Below, in pieces: positions 47,507 through 56,070 of a DNA stretch of 64,000 nucleotides. Position 1 is the first letter of the stretch, and each line of letters starts with the position of its first letter. The stretch comes from Ferruginibacter sp. Lineage in GTDB: Bacteria; Bacteroidota; Bacteroidia; Chitinophagales; Chitinophagaceae. The stretch is taken from positions 29,331 to 93,330 of the forward strand of contig JANXXM010000145.1 in assembly GCA_025350645.1 (NCBI GenBank), read 5' to 3'. Both the position numbers and the translations under genes were made by a program. Below the pieces are notes generated by a model. It was not told the origin of the DNA. It searched no databases and saw only the letters and a program-made list of their open reading frames with translations.

Positions 47507-48265
47507 CTATTTTGCGGCTCCTACATCTGCCCAGTTTTCTTCTTTTTTTATACGATAAATTTGCGTTTCTGTTACTTTAAATCTTTTGGCAAGTAATCGT
47601 ACAGGTTTCTCTTCGCCTAATAATTTTTTTATAAGCATTACTTTTGTTACAGTTAGTTTTGTAGCATGTGATGTGGTTTTGCGCTCAAAAGATTTTTCCT
47701 TTTTACGAACTACATAAGGGCTATGCTGCTGGTGTGTACTATTTTCTTCGGGCGTCATCCATTGTAAATTACTGGCTCTATTGTTTAGTTTTTCATGATC
47801 CAGGTGGCTTACTATAGTTTGCTTTATTATAGGCTTTTTTAAAAAATAATAAGCTACCAGCCTGTGTACAAGGCAATGATAATGCACCACCCTACTATCC
47901 AGTTCCTTTTTAAATGTTGTACTTAATTTTTTCTTTTGTGCCAGCAATTGGGTTTCCATTTCTTTAATTGCTGCAACCGTTCCATTTTCTTTAATTGTTT
48001 TTAATTTTCTTGCCAGTACAAAATTTTCTTGTTGTGCAAGTTCTAATTTTTTTTTGATTGTTTCTGGCCTTGGGCTATAAAATTTAAGGCGAATAATTTT
48101 GTACCCGTTTATCATAGAACCTGCCACAGGGTTACCATCCGCTACTTTGGTAAAACTCCGCATGCGTCCAAAATTAGATATCTCTAACCTGTAGTCTATC
48201 TTAAAATCCAGATTAAAATTTACATTTTTCCAAACTTCACCCGGGTAATCTTTTGTTTTAGTCAT
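47507..48265 (-). CDS. NUMOD4/HNH endonuclease-like protein
   Basis: A protein of 252 residues. The N-terminal NUMOD4 motif has EVWKNV and YRLEISNFGRMRS. A charged coiled-coil insertion runs from about 70 to 125. The HNH-like core is VSHLDHEKLNNRASNLQWMT. The C-terminal helix-turn-helix has LAKRFKVTETQIYRIKKEENW. The layout is that of freestanding homing endonucleases, but no intron or intein is nearby and the first HNH residues are modified. It may be a domesticated regulator. It lies 29 bases after the arginase-family gene. Confidence 0.75.
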   Translation of the reverse strand: MTKTKDYPGEVWKNVNFNLDFKIDYRLEISNFGRMRSFTKVADGNPVAGSMINGYKIIRLKFYSPRPETIKKKLELAQQENFVLARKLKTIKENGTVAAIKEMETQLLAQKKKLSTTFKKELDSRVVHYHCLVHRLVAYYFLKKPIIKQTIVSHLDHEKLNNRASNLQWMTPEENSTHQQHSPYVVRKKEKSFERKTTSHATKLTVTKVMLIKKLLGEEKPVRLLAKRFKVTETQIYRIKKEENWADVGAAK

Positions 48266-48294
48266 AGCAAAATTTTTTAAATAAAAAATATTTT

Positions 48295-49422
48295 TTAACC
48301 TCTTTCCTGCACCCGCAGCCATCTTTCGGGAAAATCATTTTTACCGGCGGTAAGGTAATCATTGTAGCTGCATGCAATAAATTTTCCATCGGGCATTTGC
48401 ATCCACCACCGGTTGGTTCTTTTGCTTTGCAAAAAAGTAGTATCTACCTCTGCAAATACCGTGTGGTATTCATTAAAATTATCTCGTTCGTGCAAGGCAG
48501 ATTCTGCTTTACTTCTATGCCTGCCGTCTACAAAATACCACAAAATTTGTGCTATTTGCATAGCGGTTACTTCTGCTACATCATCTGCAGGTTTATACCC
48601 GTACATGCCAAAGCTGGTAAGGTTTGTACTCATGCCTGCGTAGCGAATAAGGGTGCAGGCGTCTATACCTGTGAGGCCATTGGGGCAATTTTTATTTGCA
48701 GGAGCATCGCTGTATTTTAAAGCATTTATATCAAAACTAAGCAGGTTTGTATTGCGTAGCACAGGTTCCATTTCATCCATATTTTCCAGCACATTACCCA
48801 GCCGATAACAATCAAACCGCAGCTTATCTATGGTTTGCAGCATACCCGGGTGCACAAAATAACTTTGAAAAGCAATATGGTTATAATGCCGCAATATATT
48901 GGGCTCACCGGTAAACATTTCCATCAAAAAATTTTCGGACGGTACGCTACTTTCGCCTTTTAAATTGATATGTGCATCTATACAGGTAGCTTCTATTACG
49001 GTATTGCTGCTGCGGTAAGCGTTATACTGGGCAAGGGTTACATCATGCGAGCCACCTAATATAACCACCGTTTTATTTCTGCTATAGAGTTCCTCCAACA
49101 CGGTTTTTATGGCAGCATAACTGTCTTTTAAAGTGTCACCCTTTGCTATATTCCCTGCATCGGCTATTACAAAATCTGTATGCCAGTAATGCAGCCTGTA
49201 AAATTTTTTACGAATAATATCAGCAGCATTATTTTCTTTTTCGGCTCTGCCATTGCCACGGGTTTCTGCCACGCCTACAATAACAATATCTGCGGTATCA
49301 ATATTAAACTGCTCATCATTTTGTGTGTGCACGTGCCTGCCTATCTGGCCTTCTGTATAGCCTTCATCTTCATTTATAAAAGATAAAGATATAGGCTGTA
49401 AAAAATCCTGAAGATCTTGCAT
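48295..49422 (-). CDS. Arginase/formimidoylglutamase family protein with altered metal site
   Basis: A ureohydrolase-fold protein of 375 residues. GGSHDVTLAQ, CIDAHINLKG and LLSFDINALKYSDAP correspond to the manganese-binding motifs GGxHD, DAHxD and SFDxD. In the last two the final Asp is Asn, which removes two expected ligands. The start is the ATG at 49422; a GTG six codons upstream is possible. Substrate could be formimidoylglutamate, as in relatives, or catalysis may be lost. Confidence 0.8.
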   Translation of the reverse strand: MQDLQDFLQPISLSFINEDEGYTEGQIGRHVHTQNDEQFNIDTADIVIVGVAETRGNGRAEKENNAADIIRKKFYRLHYWHTDFVIADAGNIAKGDTLKDSYAAIKTVLEELYSRNKTVVILGGSHDVTLAQYNAYRSSNTVIEATCIDAHINLKGESSVPSENFLMEMFTGEPNILRHYNHIAFQSYFVHPGMLQTIDKLRFDCYRLGNVLENMDEMEPVLRNTNLLSFDINALKYSDAPANKNCPNGLTGIDACTLIRYAGMSTNLTSFGMYGYKPADDVAEVTAMQIAQILWYFVDGRHRSKAESALHERDNFNEYHTVFAEVDTTFLQSKRTNRWWMQMPDGKFIACSYNDYLTAGKNDFPERWLRVQERG

Positions 49423-49594
49423 GAAGTTTTTTTTGATCACAGTGCAAAGCAGCCTGTGCTGGTATATTTTTATAAATTATTTTACTCCTGCTAAAAATAA
49501 ACTGCCAACAAATGATGTATTTTTTTTGAAAATTAAAAATTCATCTTTACCATTTTCGTCAGTCAAATTTTGTACCCATTTAACTGAGTACCTT

Positions 49595-50110
49595 TTATTT
49601 GTTTAGTATTTCTGCCAGCTCTGCATCCCATTTGCCGCTTTTGCCATATTCCACCACCCTACCGGTTTCTTTACCATCTTTCATTACAATGATGGTAGGC
49701 ACATTGGTAATTTTAAACGCATCGGCCACATTACCCAATGTTTTTTTAGAGCGGTCTACACCAAAAAAAGTAATGGCGTTATCTGCCACACCAGCTTGCT
49801 CCTGCAGCTTAAAAAACTTTGGTAAAATATTCTGTGTATCCTCACACCAGGTGCCGCCAAATATTATAAACTGTACTTTTCCTTTTGTATTTTCCATTGC
49901 TGCAAGTATGGCTGTATCAGGCCTGTAAGCAGTTTGGCTTGGGGCGTACCAGCTCGTAAAAGCTGCATTATTCTGGAGCGCATATTTGGTAATAATACCA
50001 TCCAGTATCGTTACTTTTCTATCATCAACCACAGAGGTGTAGGGCGTTTGCGCCGTTGCAGCTTTCATCATTATTATTGCTGTTAGGGTAAATAAAATTA
50101 TTTTTTTCAT
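49595..50110 (-). CDS. Exported thioredoxin-family protein with CxxT site
   Basis: Thioredoxin fold, 171 residues, signal peptide KKIILFTLTAIIMMKAATA. The active-site region reads GGTWCEDTQNILPKFF, so the second Cys is Thr; TNVPTIIVMKDG supplies the cis-Pro. A single-Cys site cannot do ordinary disulfide exchange. The protein could be a peroxidase-like, chaperone-like or glutathionylation enzyme. The start at 50110 is chosen for the signal peptide. Confidence 0.83.
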   Translation of the reverse strand: MKKIILFTLTAIIMMKAATAQTPYTSVVDDRKVTILDGIITKYALQNNAAFTSWYAPSQTAYRPDTAILAAMENTKGKVQFIIFGGTWCEDTQNILPKFFKLQEQAGVADNAITFFGVDRSKKTLGNVADAFKITNVPTIIVMKDGKETGRVVEYGKSGKWDAELAEILNK

Positions 50111-50167
50111 GTATTTTTTATGGTGTAAATGTAAATTTTTTATAAATAAAATTTTCCCAAACCCCAA

Positions 50168-50230
50168 CGGCGGCTTCCAGCTCCGCCGGCGGTTTATAAT
50201 AAATTATCGTCGGCGGTTTATAATAAACTA
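50168..50230. repeat. Small GC-rich hairpin and 24-bp tandem duplication between MerR and thioredoxin genes
   Basis: CGGCGG (50168-50173) and CCGCCG (50183-50188) form a hairpin. CGGCGGTTTATAATAAA then occurs at 50187 and again at 50211 (24-bp period). It resembles the GGTTTACTTTATAATAATTT part of the 39.3-kb array. It sits 3' of the MerR gene and may act as its terminator. Confidence 0.5.
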
Positions 50231-50240
50231 TTTTAAAATA

Positions 50241-50789
50241 CTACAAACTCATCTTTAAATCGTATAAAAATAATTTTATCTTTTTTAAATCTTCAATGAG
50301 TGCAAAGTTTTCGTCTGCTTTTTTATTATTCTTCAAAAAATCTTTTGCTCCTTCTAATGTATATCTTTTTTCTTTAAGCAGGTGGTGTATCAGTTTTAAA
50401 TTTTTTACATCTTCCGGTCTAAAGTGGCGATCGCCTTTACCATTTTTTTTAGGCTTTAAAATATCAAATTCTTTTTCCCAAAACCGCAGCAGGGATATAT
50501 TTACCTTAAACATTTCTGCTACCACACCAATAGCATAATATTTTTTTTGAAACAATATTTCGTCCTCAGGTATGTCTATTAAATCTGCATTTAACCCTGC
50601 TTTATTAAGTTTTCTTTTCCCTTTGCTGTTTGTGGAAACAGCAACTGGTGTTTCACTAATTTCTACTGCAAAATTTATTTCTACAGGCTCTTCATTAATT
50701 ATAACAGCATCTTCTTTAATGATGGCAGCCGCTGCCGGTTGTTTATCTTCCGGCTCACTATCAAAATTAAATAAGGATGCTTGTTTCAA
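50241..50789 (-). CDS. MerR-family transcriptional regulator
   Basis: A protein of 182 residues. The first 80 are acidic and low-complexity. The MerR helix-turn-helix follows (YYAIGVVAEMFKVNISLLRFWEKEF, GDRHFRPEDVKNLKLI), then a short C-terminal helix (about 150-180). No metal-binding cysteines or effector domain are seen, so the signal is unknown. It lies downstream of the M23 peptidase gene on the same strand (57-base gap). Confidence 0.82.
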   Translation of the reverse strand: MKQASLFNFDSEPEDKQPAAAAIIKEDAVIINEEPVEINFAVEISETPVAVSTNSKGKRKLNKAGLNADLIDIPEDEILFQKKYYAIGVVAEMFKVNISLLRFWEKEFDILKPKKNGKGDRHFRPEDVKNLKLIHHLLKEKRYTLEGAKDFLKNNKKADENFALIEDLKKIKLFLYDLKMSL

Positions 50790-50846
50790 ATTATATTTAT
50801 TTACGATGGGCTTTTATGAAAACTATTCTCCTTAGTTTTTTTGGTG

Positions 50847-51818
50847 TTAATCAAAACTTTTCGCACTGCCCGTAGCGGCTATTTTTAGCAGCCTGTCATA
50901 TTCCTCTGCATTTAAATCGTTAAAGAAAAAGTATACCGGGTCCACAGGCGTGCCATTTATGTGCACTTCGTAATGGCAGTGAGGTCCTGTACTTGCACCT
51001 GTAGTGCCCACCCAGCCTATTACTTGGCCCCTTGTTACTTTTTTACCTTGGGTTACTTTTATGCGTACCATGTGCATATACACTGTTTCGTAGCCATAGC
51101 CATGGTTTATAATTACATGGTTGCCCGTACCTGTGCCCGGCCCGGCAGTAGTAACTATGCCATTGCCTGTGGCATAAATGGGTGTACCCTCGGGTGCAGT
51201 AAAGTCCAGCCCGTTGTGCATTTTTGCAATACCGTATATAGGGTGAATGCGCATACCAAAACCACTAGCTATCCTGGTAAGCTGTTTATTGCTCACTGGT
51301 TGTATAGCCGGTATACTCGCTATTTTTTCTCCCTGATTATTTATTAATTTTTCTATGCCGTTGTAGCTTTCAAACTGGTAGGCCACCCGTGCATTTATAT
51401 TGTTTAATTGTGCAGCAATATTTTTACCAATTTCGTCATCATTCATCACATTCACTTTTTCTATCTCTTTTTTCTTTTCCGTAAGTTTAGCTCTGGCACT
51501 GTCTGGCAGCGGGTTTGCTTCAAAAATAGACCGGTATACTTCATTATCTCTTTTTTCCAAGGTTGCCATTTGCTCCTGCAGGTTTTTTACTTTTCCATTT
51601 AGCTGCTGGTAGTTATCTTTTATTAATTCGTATTTTTTGTTTGCTTCCATATCTGCAGGTTTAGGAATAAAACGGCTGTACAAATAAATAACAATGGCAG
51701 AGCTTACCACCAAGGCAGAAAGAAATCCAAAAAGCCGCAGCAGCCTCACCCGCAGGGGCGTTTCCAGCTTTTCGTACCGCAGTGTTTGTGTATTATAAAA
51801 ATATTTTATTTTCTTCAT
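50847..51818 (-). CDS. M23-family (LytM-type) metallopeptidase
   Basis: Membrane-anchored protein of 323 residues: a transmembrane helix (about 35-52), a coiled coil (about 65-125) and a C-terminal M23 domain with SGFGMRIHPIYGIAKMHNGLDF (zinc His and Asp), VIINHGYGYETVYMHM and GPHCHYEVHING (HxH). All zinc and catalytic residues are present, so it is probably an active peptidoglycan endopeptidase. The start at 51818 is favoured; an upstream frame extension of 21 codons looks non-coding. Confidence 0.9.
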   Translation of the reverse strand: MKKIKYFYNTQTLRYEKLETPLRVRLLRLFGFLSALVVSSAIVIYLYSRFIPKPADMEANKKYELIKDNYQQLNGKVKNLQEQMATLEKRDNEVYRSIFEANPLPDSARAKLTEKKKEIEKVNVMNDDEIGKNIAAQLNNINARVAYQFESYNGIEKLINNQGEKIASIPAIQPVSNKQLTRIASGFGMRIHPIYGIAKMHNGLDFTAPEGTPIYATGNGIVTTAGPGTGTGNHVIINHGYGYETVYMHMVRIKVTQGKKVTRGQVIGWVGTTGASTGPHCHYEVHINGTPVDPVYFFFNDLNAEEYDRLLKIAATGSAKSFD

Positions 51819-51891
51819 AGCCGCTTTTGGCAAAAAATTTATTTTAAAAAACAATGGTGTGTGTGCCCTGTGTGGGGGCACCGGGCTTTTC

Positions 51892-52133
51892 GGCTATACG
51901 TCCTCGTTTGCCTCTGGCAAACTCGTAGTGCCGCCTGCAATCCCTCACGCTTGTGCCTGTAACAACCTGTATTTTTTATTTTACCCCAGCGTTTTTTTTT
52001 AGCTGGTTGCATTTAAAGGCTGAAAAATAAACTACTGTTCACTAGCTGCGGGATAGCAGCGGAAATCCTTTTTTTAAATCCGGATACACAGCGTACCGAT
52101 TATAACAGATAAAAAAGATTGCAGCGTATAGCC
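51892..52133. repeat. Foldback (MITE-like) element
   Basis: Outer perfect arms GGCTATACG (51892-51900) and CGTATAGCC (52125-52133). Inner imperfect arms are TGCAATCCCTCACGC (51936-51950) and GCTGCGGGATAGCAG (52045-52059). GGGATxGCAGCGGAAATCC-like words are common in interspersed Bacteroidota repeats. No coding capacity. Confidence 0.55.
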
Positions 52134-52242
52134 CGAACAAATGCTTAACAATGTGCAAAAGGCGAAAGCCAAAAAAAATAATTATCCTTAAAGCAACTGC
52201 TTTAAAAATACCCGTTACTGTTTATATAAAGGACTATTCTCC

Positions 52243-52250
52243 TATTTTTG
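52243..52250 (+). promoter_or_regulatory. -7 promoter element of alaS
   Basis: TATTTTTG matches TAnnTTTG, 57 bases before the alaS ATG. No clear TTTG at -33. It lies outside the foldback element. Confidence 0.4.
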
Positions 52251-52307
52251 CCACTCGCAAATATAACTCCATAAATTACAAATACAACCCTACCAAATAA
52301 AGCAGTT

Positions 52308-54992
52308 ATGACGGCTTCACAAATAAGGCAGCAGTTCCTAGATTTTTTTAAAAGCAAAGGGCATCTTATTGTACCGAGTGCACCTATTGTGGTAAAGAAC
52401 GACCCCACATTATTGTTTACAAATGCGGGTATGAACCAGTTTAAAGATTATTTTTTGGGCAACGGAACGCCCGCCCACACAAGGATTGCCGATACACAAA
52501 AATGCCTGCGGGTAAGCGGCAAGCACAACGACCTGGAAGAAGTGGGTGTAGATACGTACCACCACACTATGTTTGAAATGCTGGGCAACTGGAGCTTTGG
52601 CGATTATTTTAAGGCAGATGCCATTGCCTGGAGCTGGGAATTATTAACGGAGGTTTATAAAATACCCAAACATAAATTGTATGTAAGCGTATTTGAAGGA
52701 GATGAAAAAGAAGGGCTGCCCGCATCTACAATAGCACTGCAGGAATGGAAAAAACTGGTGGCAGAAGATCATATTGTTTATGGAAACAAGAAAGATAATT
52801 TTTGGGAAATGGGCGATACGGGCCCCTGCGGCCCCTGCAGCGAAATACATGTGGATATGCGCCCGGAGGAGGAACGTGCACTTGTGCCGGGGCAAAGCCT
52901 GGTAAATAAAGACCACCCGCAGGTAATAGAAATATGGAACAATGTATTTATGCAATATAACCGGCTAAAAGATGGCAGCCTGCAACCTTTGCCTGCACTG
53001 CATGTAGATACGGGGATGGGTTTTGAGCGACTGGTGCGTGTAATACAAAATAAAAAATCTAACTACGACACGGATGTTTTTAGCGATACCATAAAAAAAG
53101 TAGAAGAGATAACCGGGATGAAATACGATCCTGAGTTAACTATAAAAGATTCTATTAAGCAGATTGCCAGCTCCTCTCTTTCTGGGGGAGGTTGGGAGGG
53201 AGCTGTGTCTTTCCGTGTACTTGCAGATCATATTCGGGCAATAGCGTTTACCATTGCAGATGGGCAATTACCTTCAAACACAGGCGCAGGCTATGTTATA
53301 CGGCGTATACTGCGGCGTGCGGTGCGTTATTATTATTCGTATCTTAATTATAAACAACCCTTATTGTTTCAATTACTGCCAGTTATTGCAACACAATTTG
53401 AGCATGTTTTTCCGGAATTAAAAGCACAGCAGGATTTTGTGTGCAAAGTAATAAAGGAAGAGGAAGAAGCATTTTTGAGAACGCTGGAAAAAGGATTAAA
53501 AAGAATGGATACCATTATTGCTGCAAATAAAACAGTAAGTGGTAAAGATGCTTTTGAATTGCTGGATACCTTTGGTTTCCCCATAGACCTTACCCGGTTA
53601 ATTGCCGGAGAAAATAATATAGCGGTAGATGATGCAGGTTTTGAAGCGGAAATGAAACAACAAAAAGACCGCTCCCGTGCAGCCACAGCGCTGGATGCAG
53701 AAGACTGGCAGATAGTAAATGAAGGCCATTGCACTTTTGCAGGCTACGATGTTTTAGAAACAAAAACCCATATTTTAAAGTATAGAAAAGTAACGGGCAA
53801 AGGAAAAGAACTGTACCAAATTGTACTGGAACAAACGCCGTTTTATGCAGAAAGTGGCGGGCAGGTGGGGGATATTGGGCAGTTGGCAGGGGGCAGTGAG
53901 CAAGGGTCAGCGAGTAGTTGGCAGTTAGAAATTATTGATACCAAAAAAGAAAATGATTTAATTATTCATTTTACAGAAGCCATACCCAAAGATTTGACAG
54001 GGAAAATAACTGCTAAAGTAAATAAAGATAGGAGACAAAAAATAGCTACTCACCACAGTGCCACACACCTTATGCACGCTGCATTGCGACAGGTATTGGG
54101 TAAACATGTAGCACAAAAGGGAAGTCTTGTAAATGCAGATAATCTGCGTTTTGACTTTAGTCATTTTGCAAAAATGACTAATGAAGAAATAGCAGCTACA
54201 GAAAAAATAGTGAACCGGAAAATAAGAGAAAACATACCGGTAATTATTAAAAGTATGAGCAAGGAAGAAGCCCTAAAAACGGGTGCTATGGCTTTGTTTG
54301 GCGAAAAATATGGCGACGTGGTAAGGGTGGTTATTATAGACCCTGCTTACTCTATAGAACTTTGTGGCGGCACACATGTAGGTAGTACGGGGGAGCTTGG
54401 GTATTTTAAAATATTGTCAGAAAGTGCTGTAGCCGCTGGCGTGCGGCGTATAGAAGCCATAAGTGGCGATGCAGCAGAGCATATCATAAATGAACAATTT
54501 GAAACAATAAGAGCTGTAAAAGAAAGTTTAAAAAACCCGAAAGACATTAGCAAAGCCATAGAAAGTTTACAAACAGAAAATACGCAGCTAAGTAAAAGAA
54601 TAGAAAACCTGGAAGCAAGGCAACTGGTGGGTATAAGAAATGAGTTGTTACAAAGAGATGAGATTATTAACAACGTAACTTTTGTAGGACAAATTATAGA
54701 AGTACCCCATGCAGATGCATTGAAAAAATTATGTACAGATCTTAAAACACATTTACACGACCACGTAGTGGTTTTGTGCGCAAACATAGGCGGCAAGGCG
54801 TTTGTAGCCATTGGCATAAGCGAAACGGTAGCTGCAGCAAAAAATTTAGATGCAGGTAAAATAATAAAAGAAACCGTAAGCAAACTTATTGGCGGTGGTG
54901 GTGGCGGGCAAAAAACACTTGCTACAGCAGGCGGGCAAAATGTGGGAGGATTGCAGGAGGTTATAGATGCGGTAAAAAATTTAATAATTTAA
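52308..54992 (+). CDS. alaS: Alanine--tRNA ligase
   Basis: Class II synthetase of 894 residues. The catalytic core has TNAGMNQFKDYFLG and GDTGPCGPCSEIHVD. The editing domain carries THHSATHLMHAALRQ and ELCGGTHVG (zinc-site His and Cys). The C-Ala domain ends in GGGGGGQKTLATAGG. Two in-frame sequences look foreign: residues about 288-299 (SSSLSGGGWEGA, encoded by a palindrome) and about 524-540 (LAGGSEQGSASSW). Both fall at domain-surface positions, so the enzyme should still work. Confidence 0.95.
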   Translation: MTASQIRQQFLDFFKSKGHLIVPSAPIVVKNDPTLLFTNAGMNQFKDYFLGNGTPAHTRIADTQKCLRVSGKHNDLEEVGVDTYHHTMFEMLGNWSFGDYFKADAIAWSWELLTEVYKIPKHKLYVSVFEGDEKEGLPASTIALQEWKKLVAEDHIVYGNKKDNFWEMGDTGPCGPCSEIHVDMRPEEERALVPGQSLVNKDHPQVIEIWNNVFMQYNRLKDGSLQPLPALHVDTGMGFERLVRVIQNKKSNYDTDVFSDTIKKVEEITGMKYDPELTIKDSIKQIASSSLSGGGWEGAVSFRVLADHIRAIAFTIADGQLPSNTGAGYVIRRILRRAVRYYYSYLNYKQPLLFQLLPVIATQFEHVFPELKAQQDFVCKVIKEEEEAFLRTLEKGLKRMDTIIAANKTVSGKDAFELLDTFGFPIDLTRLIAGENNIAVDDAGFEAEMKQQKDRSRAATALDAEDWQIVNEGHCTFAGYDVLETKTHILKYRKVTGKGKELYQIVLEQTPFYAESGGQVGDIGQLAGGSEQGSASSWQLEIIDTKKENDLIIHFTEAIPKDLTGKITAKVNKDRRQKIATHHSATHLMHAALRQVLGKHVAQKGSLVNADNLRFDFSHFAKMTNEEIAATEKIVNRKIRENIPVIIKSMSKEEALKTGAMALFGEKYGDVVRVVIIDPAYSIELCGGTHVGSTGELGYFKILSESAVAAGVRRIEAISGDAAEHIINEQFETIRAVKESLKNPKDISKAIESLQTENTQLSKRIENLEARQLVGIRNELLQRDEIINNVTFVGQIIEVPHADALKKLCTDLKTHLHDHVVVLCANIGGKAFVAIGISETVAAAKNLDAGKIIKETVSKLIGGGGGGQKTLATAGGQNVGGLQEVIDAVKNLII
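53169..53204. repeat. Palindromic insertion inside alaS
   Basis: AGCTCC at 53169-53174 and GGAGCT at 53199-53204 flank a CT-rich then GA-rich interior (TCTCTTTCTGGGGGAGG). The 36 bases are a multiple of three and translate in frame. The style matches REP-like intergenic elements such as that after mutL. Confidence 0.55.
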
Positions 54993-55002
54993 TATTGGAA
55001 AT

Positions 55003-55881
55003 ATGCATAAACTTTTATTACTTTTTCTGTTCATATTTTTAATACATTTTAGTTACTCGCAAACATATAAAGACATCTATTATTTAAACAGCAATTTGGT
55101 TTCGGTAAATGAGGAAGATGCAGATATTATAGGCAAGGGTATGATTGAAAATAATGAGTATAGGCTAGACTGTTTTCACGCAAGTAATGGTAATTATTTT
55201 ATGGTGATGCACTTTGCGGATTCTTCGCTTTCGCAATTAAGTGGAGTATTTAAATCGTACTATGAAAATGGTATTTTGGAAAATGACGGACTTTACAAAT
55301 ACAACCATGAAGATGGCTTATGGTTGAAGCGGGATAGCTCAAATATGTTAGTTGATTCTATAACCTACAGGATGGGAGTAAAAATTAATTACGCAAATTT
55401 TACCTGGTCTAAAAACAAAAAAATTTCAACCGTTTCTGCTACAGACAGTCTAAAAAATACCTATAGTTTTATTCAATACGACAGCACCGGAGTAGAAACC
55501 TGGAAGGTAAATTTCATAGCTGATACAGGCATCTTAGTTTCTCATGAAAATGGCAAAATAATTGAATCTATTGTATACTCAAGAAAACTGGAGGAGGCAA
55601 CTTGTCCGGGTTTTAAAGAACATTTGGAAAAAAATTTAATTTCTGATATTGGTTTAAAAAATAAAGTGCCAATGGGCGTGTACACCGTTATAATAAAATT
55701 TAAAATAGATACCTCAGGAAATGTTTTTGATATTTTACCAGAAACGAATATTGGATTTGGTATGGAAAAGGAAGGTGCAAGGGTTATTAAAAATTCTCCA
55801 AAATGGATACCTGCTAGCTTTTTTGGACGACCCGTTGTTGCTCTTAAAAGACAACCTATCACATTTTTTTATTCAGATTAG
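55003..55881 (+). CDS. Exported protein with MORN-like repeats and TonB-like C-terminal domain
   Basis: A 292-residue product with a signal peptide (KLLLLFLFIFLIHFSYSQ). The middle contains short YYENGILENDGLYKYN-type repeats seen in YwqK/MORN-like proteins. The C-terminal 80 residues resemble a TonB C-terminal fold (YTVIIKFKIDTSGNVFDI, then ARVIKNSPKWIPA). It has no N-terminal membrane anchor or proline-rich linker, so it is not a classical TonB energiser. It starts 10 bases after alaS. Confidence 0.6.
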   Translation: MHKLLLLFLFIFLIHFSYSQTYKDIYYLNSNLVSVNEEDADIIGKGMIENNEYRLDCFHASNGNYFMVMHFADSSLSQLSGVFKSYYENGILENDGLYKYNHEDGLWLKRDSSNMLVDSITYRMGVKINYANFTWSKNKKISTVSATDSLKNTYSFIQYDSTGVETWKVNFIADTGILVSHENGKIIESIVYSRKLEEATCPGFKEHLEKNLISDIGLKNKVPMGVYTVIIKFKIDTSGNVFDILPETNIGFGMEKEGARVIKNSPKWIPASFFGRPVVALKRQPITFFYSD

Positions 55882-56070
55882 CAAATAAAATATGTATTAA
55901 AATTTATTTCCAAATTATTTTACAATTAAAAATAAATGTATTAATTGGTGAATATAGTAAAGAGAAACGTACTATTAATAACGTAAAGCAATATTTTATT
56001 TAGGTAAAAGCTAAACCGGAATAAAATTTTATGGAAACCATACTGACCTGCATCTTTACCGAAAATTTTT

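Larger units (their letters stand above)
51819..52307. other. Intergenic region between M23 peptidase and alaS, with foldback element
   Basis: 489 bases without a credible gene. It contains a foldback element (51892-52133) and, to its right, the alaS -7 promoter element. GTTTGCC and GGCAAAC form a short hairpin near 51906-51922. Confidence 0.6.
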
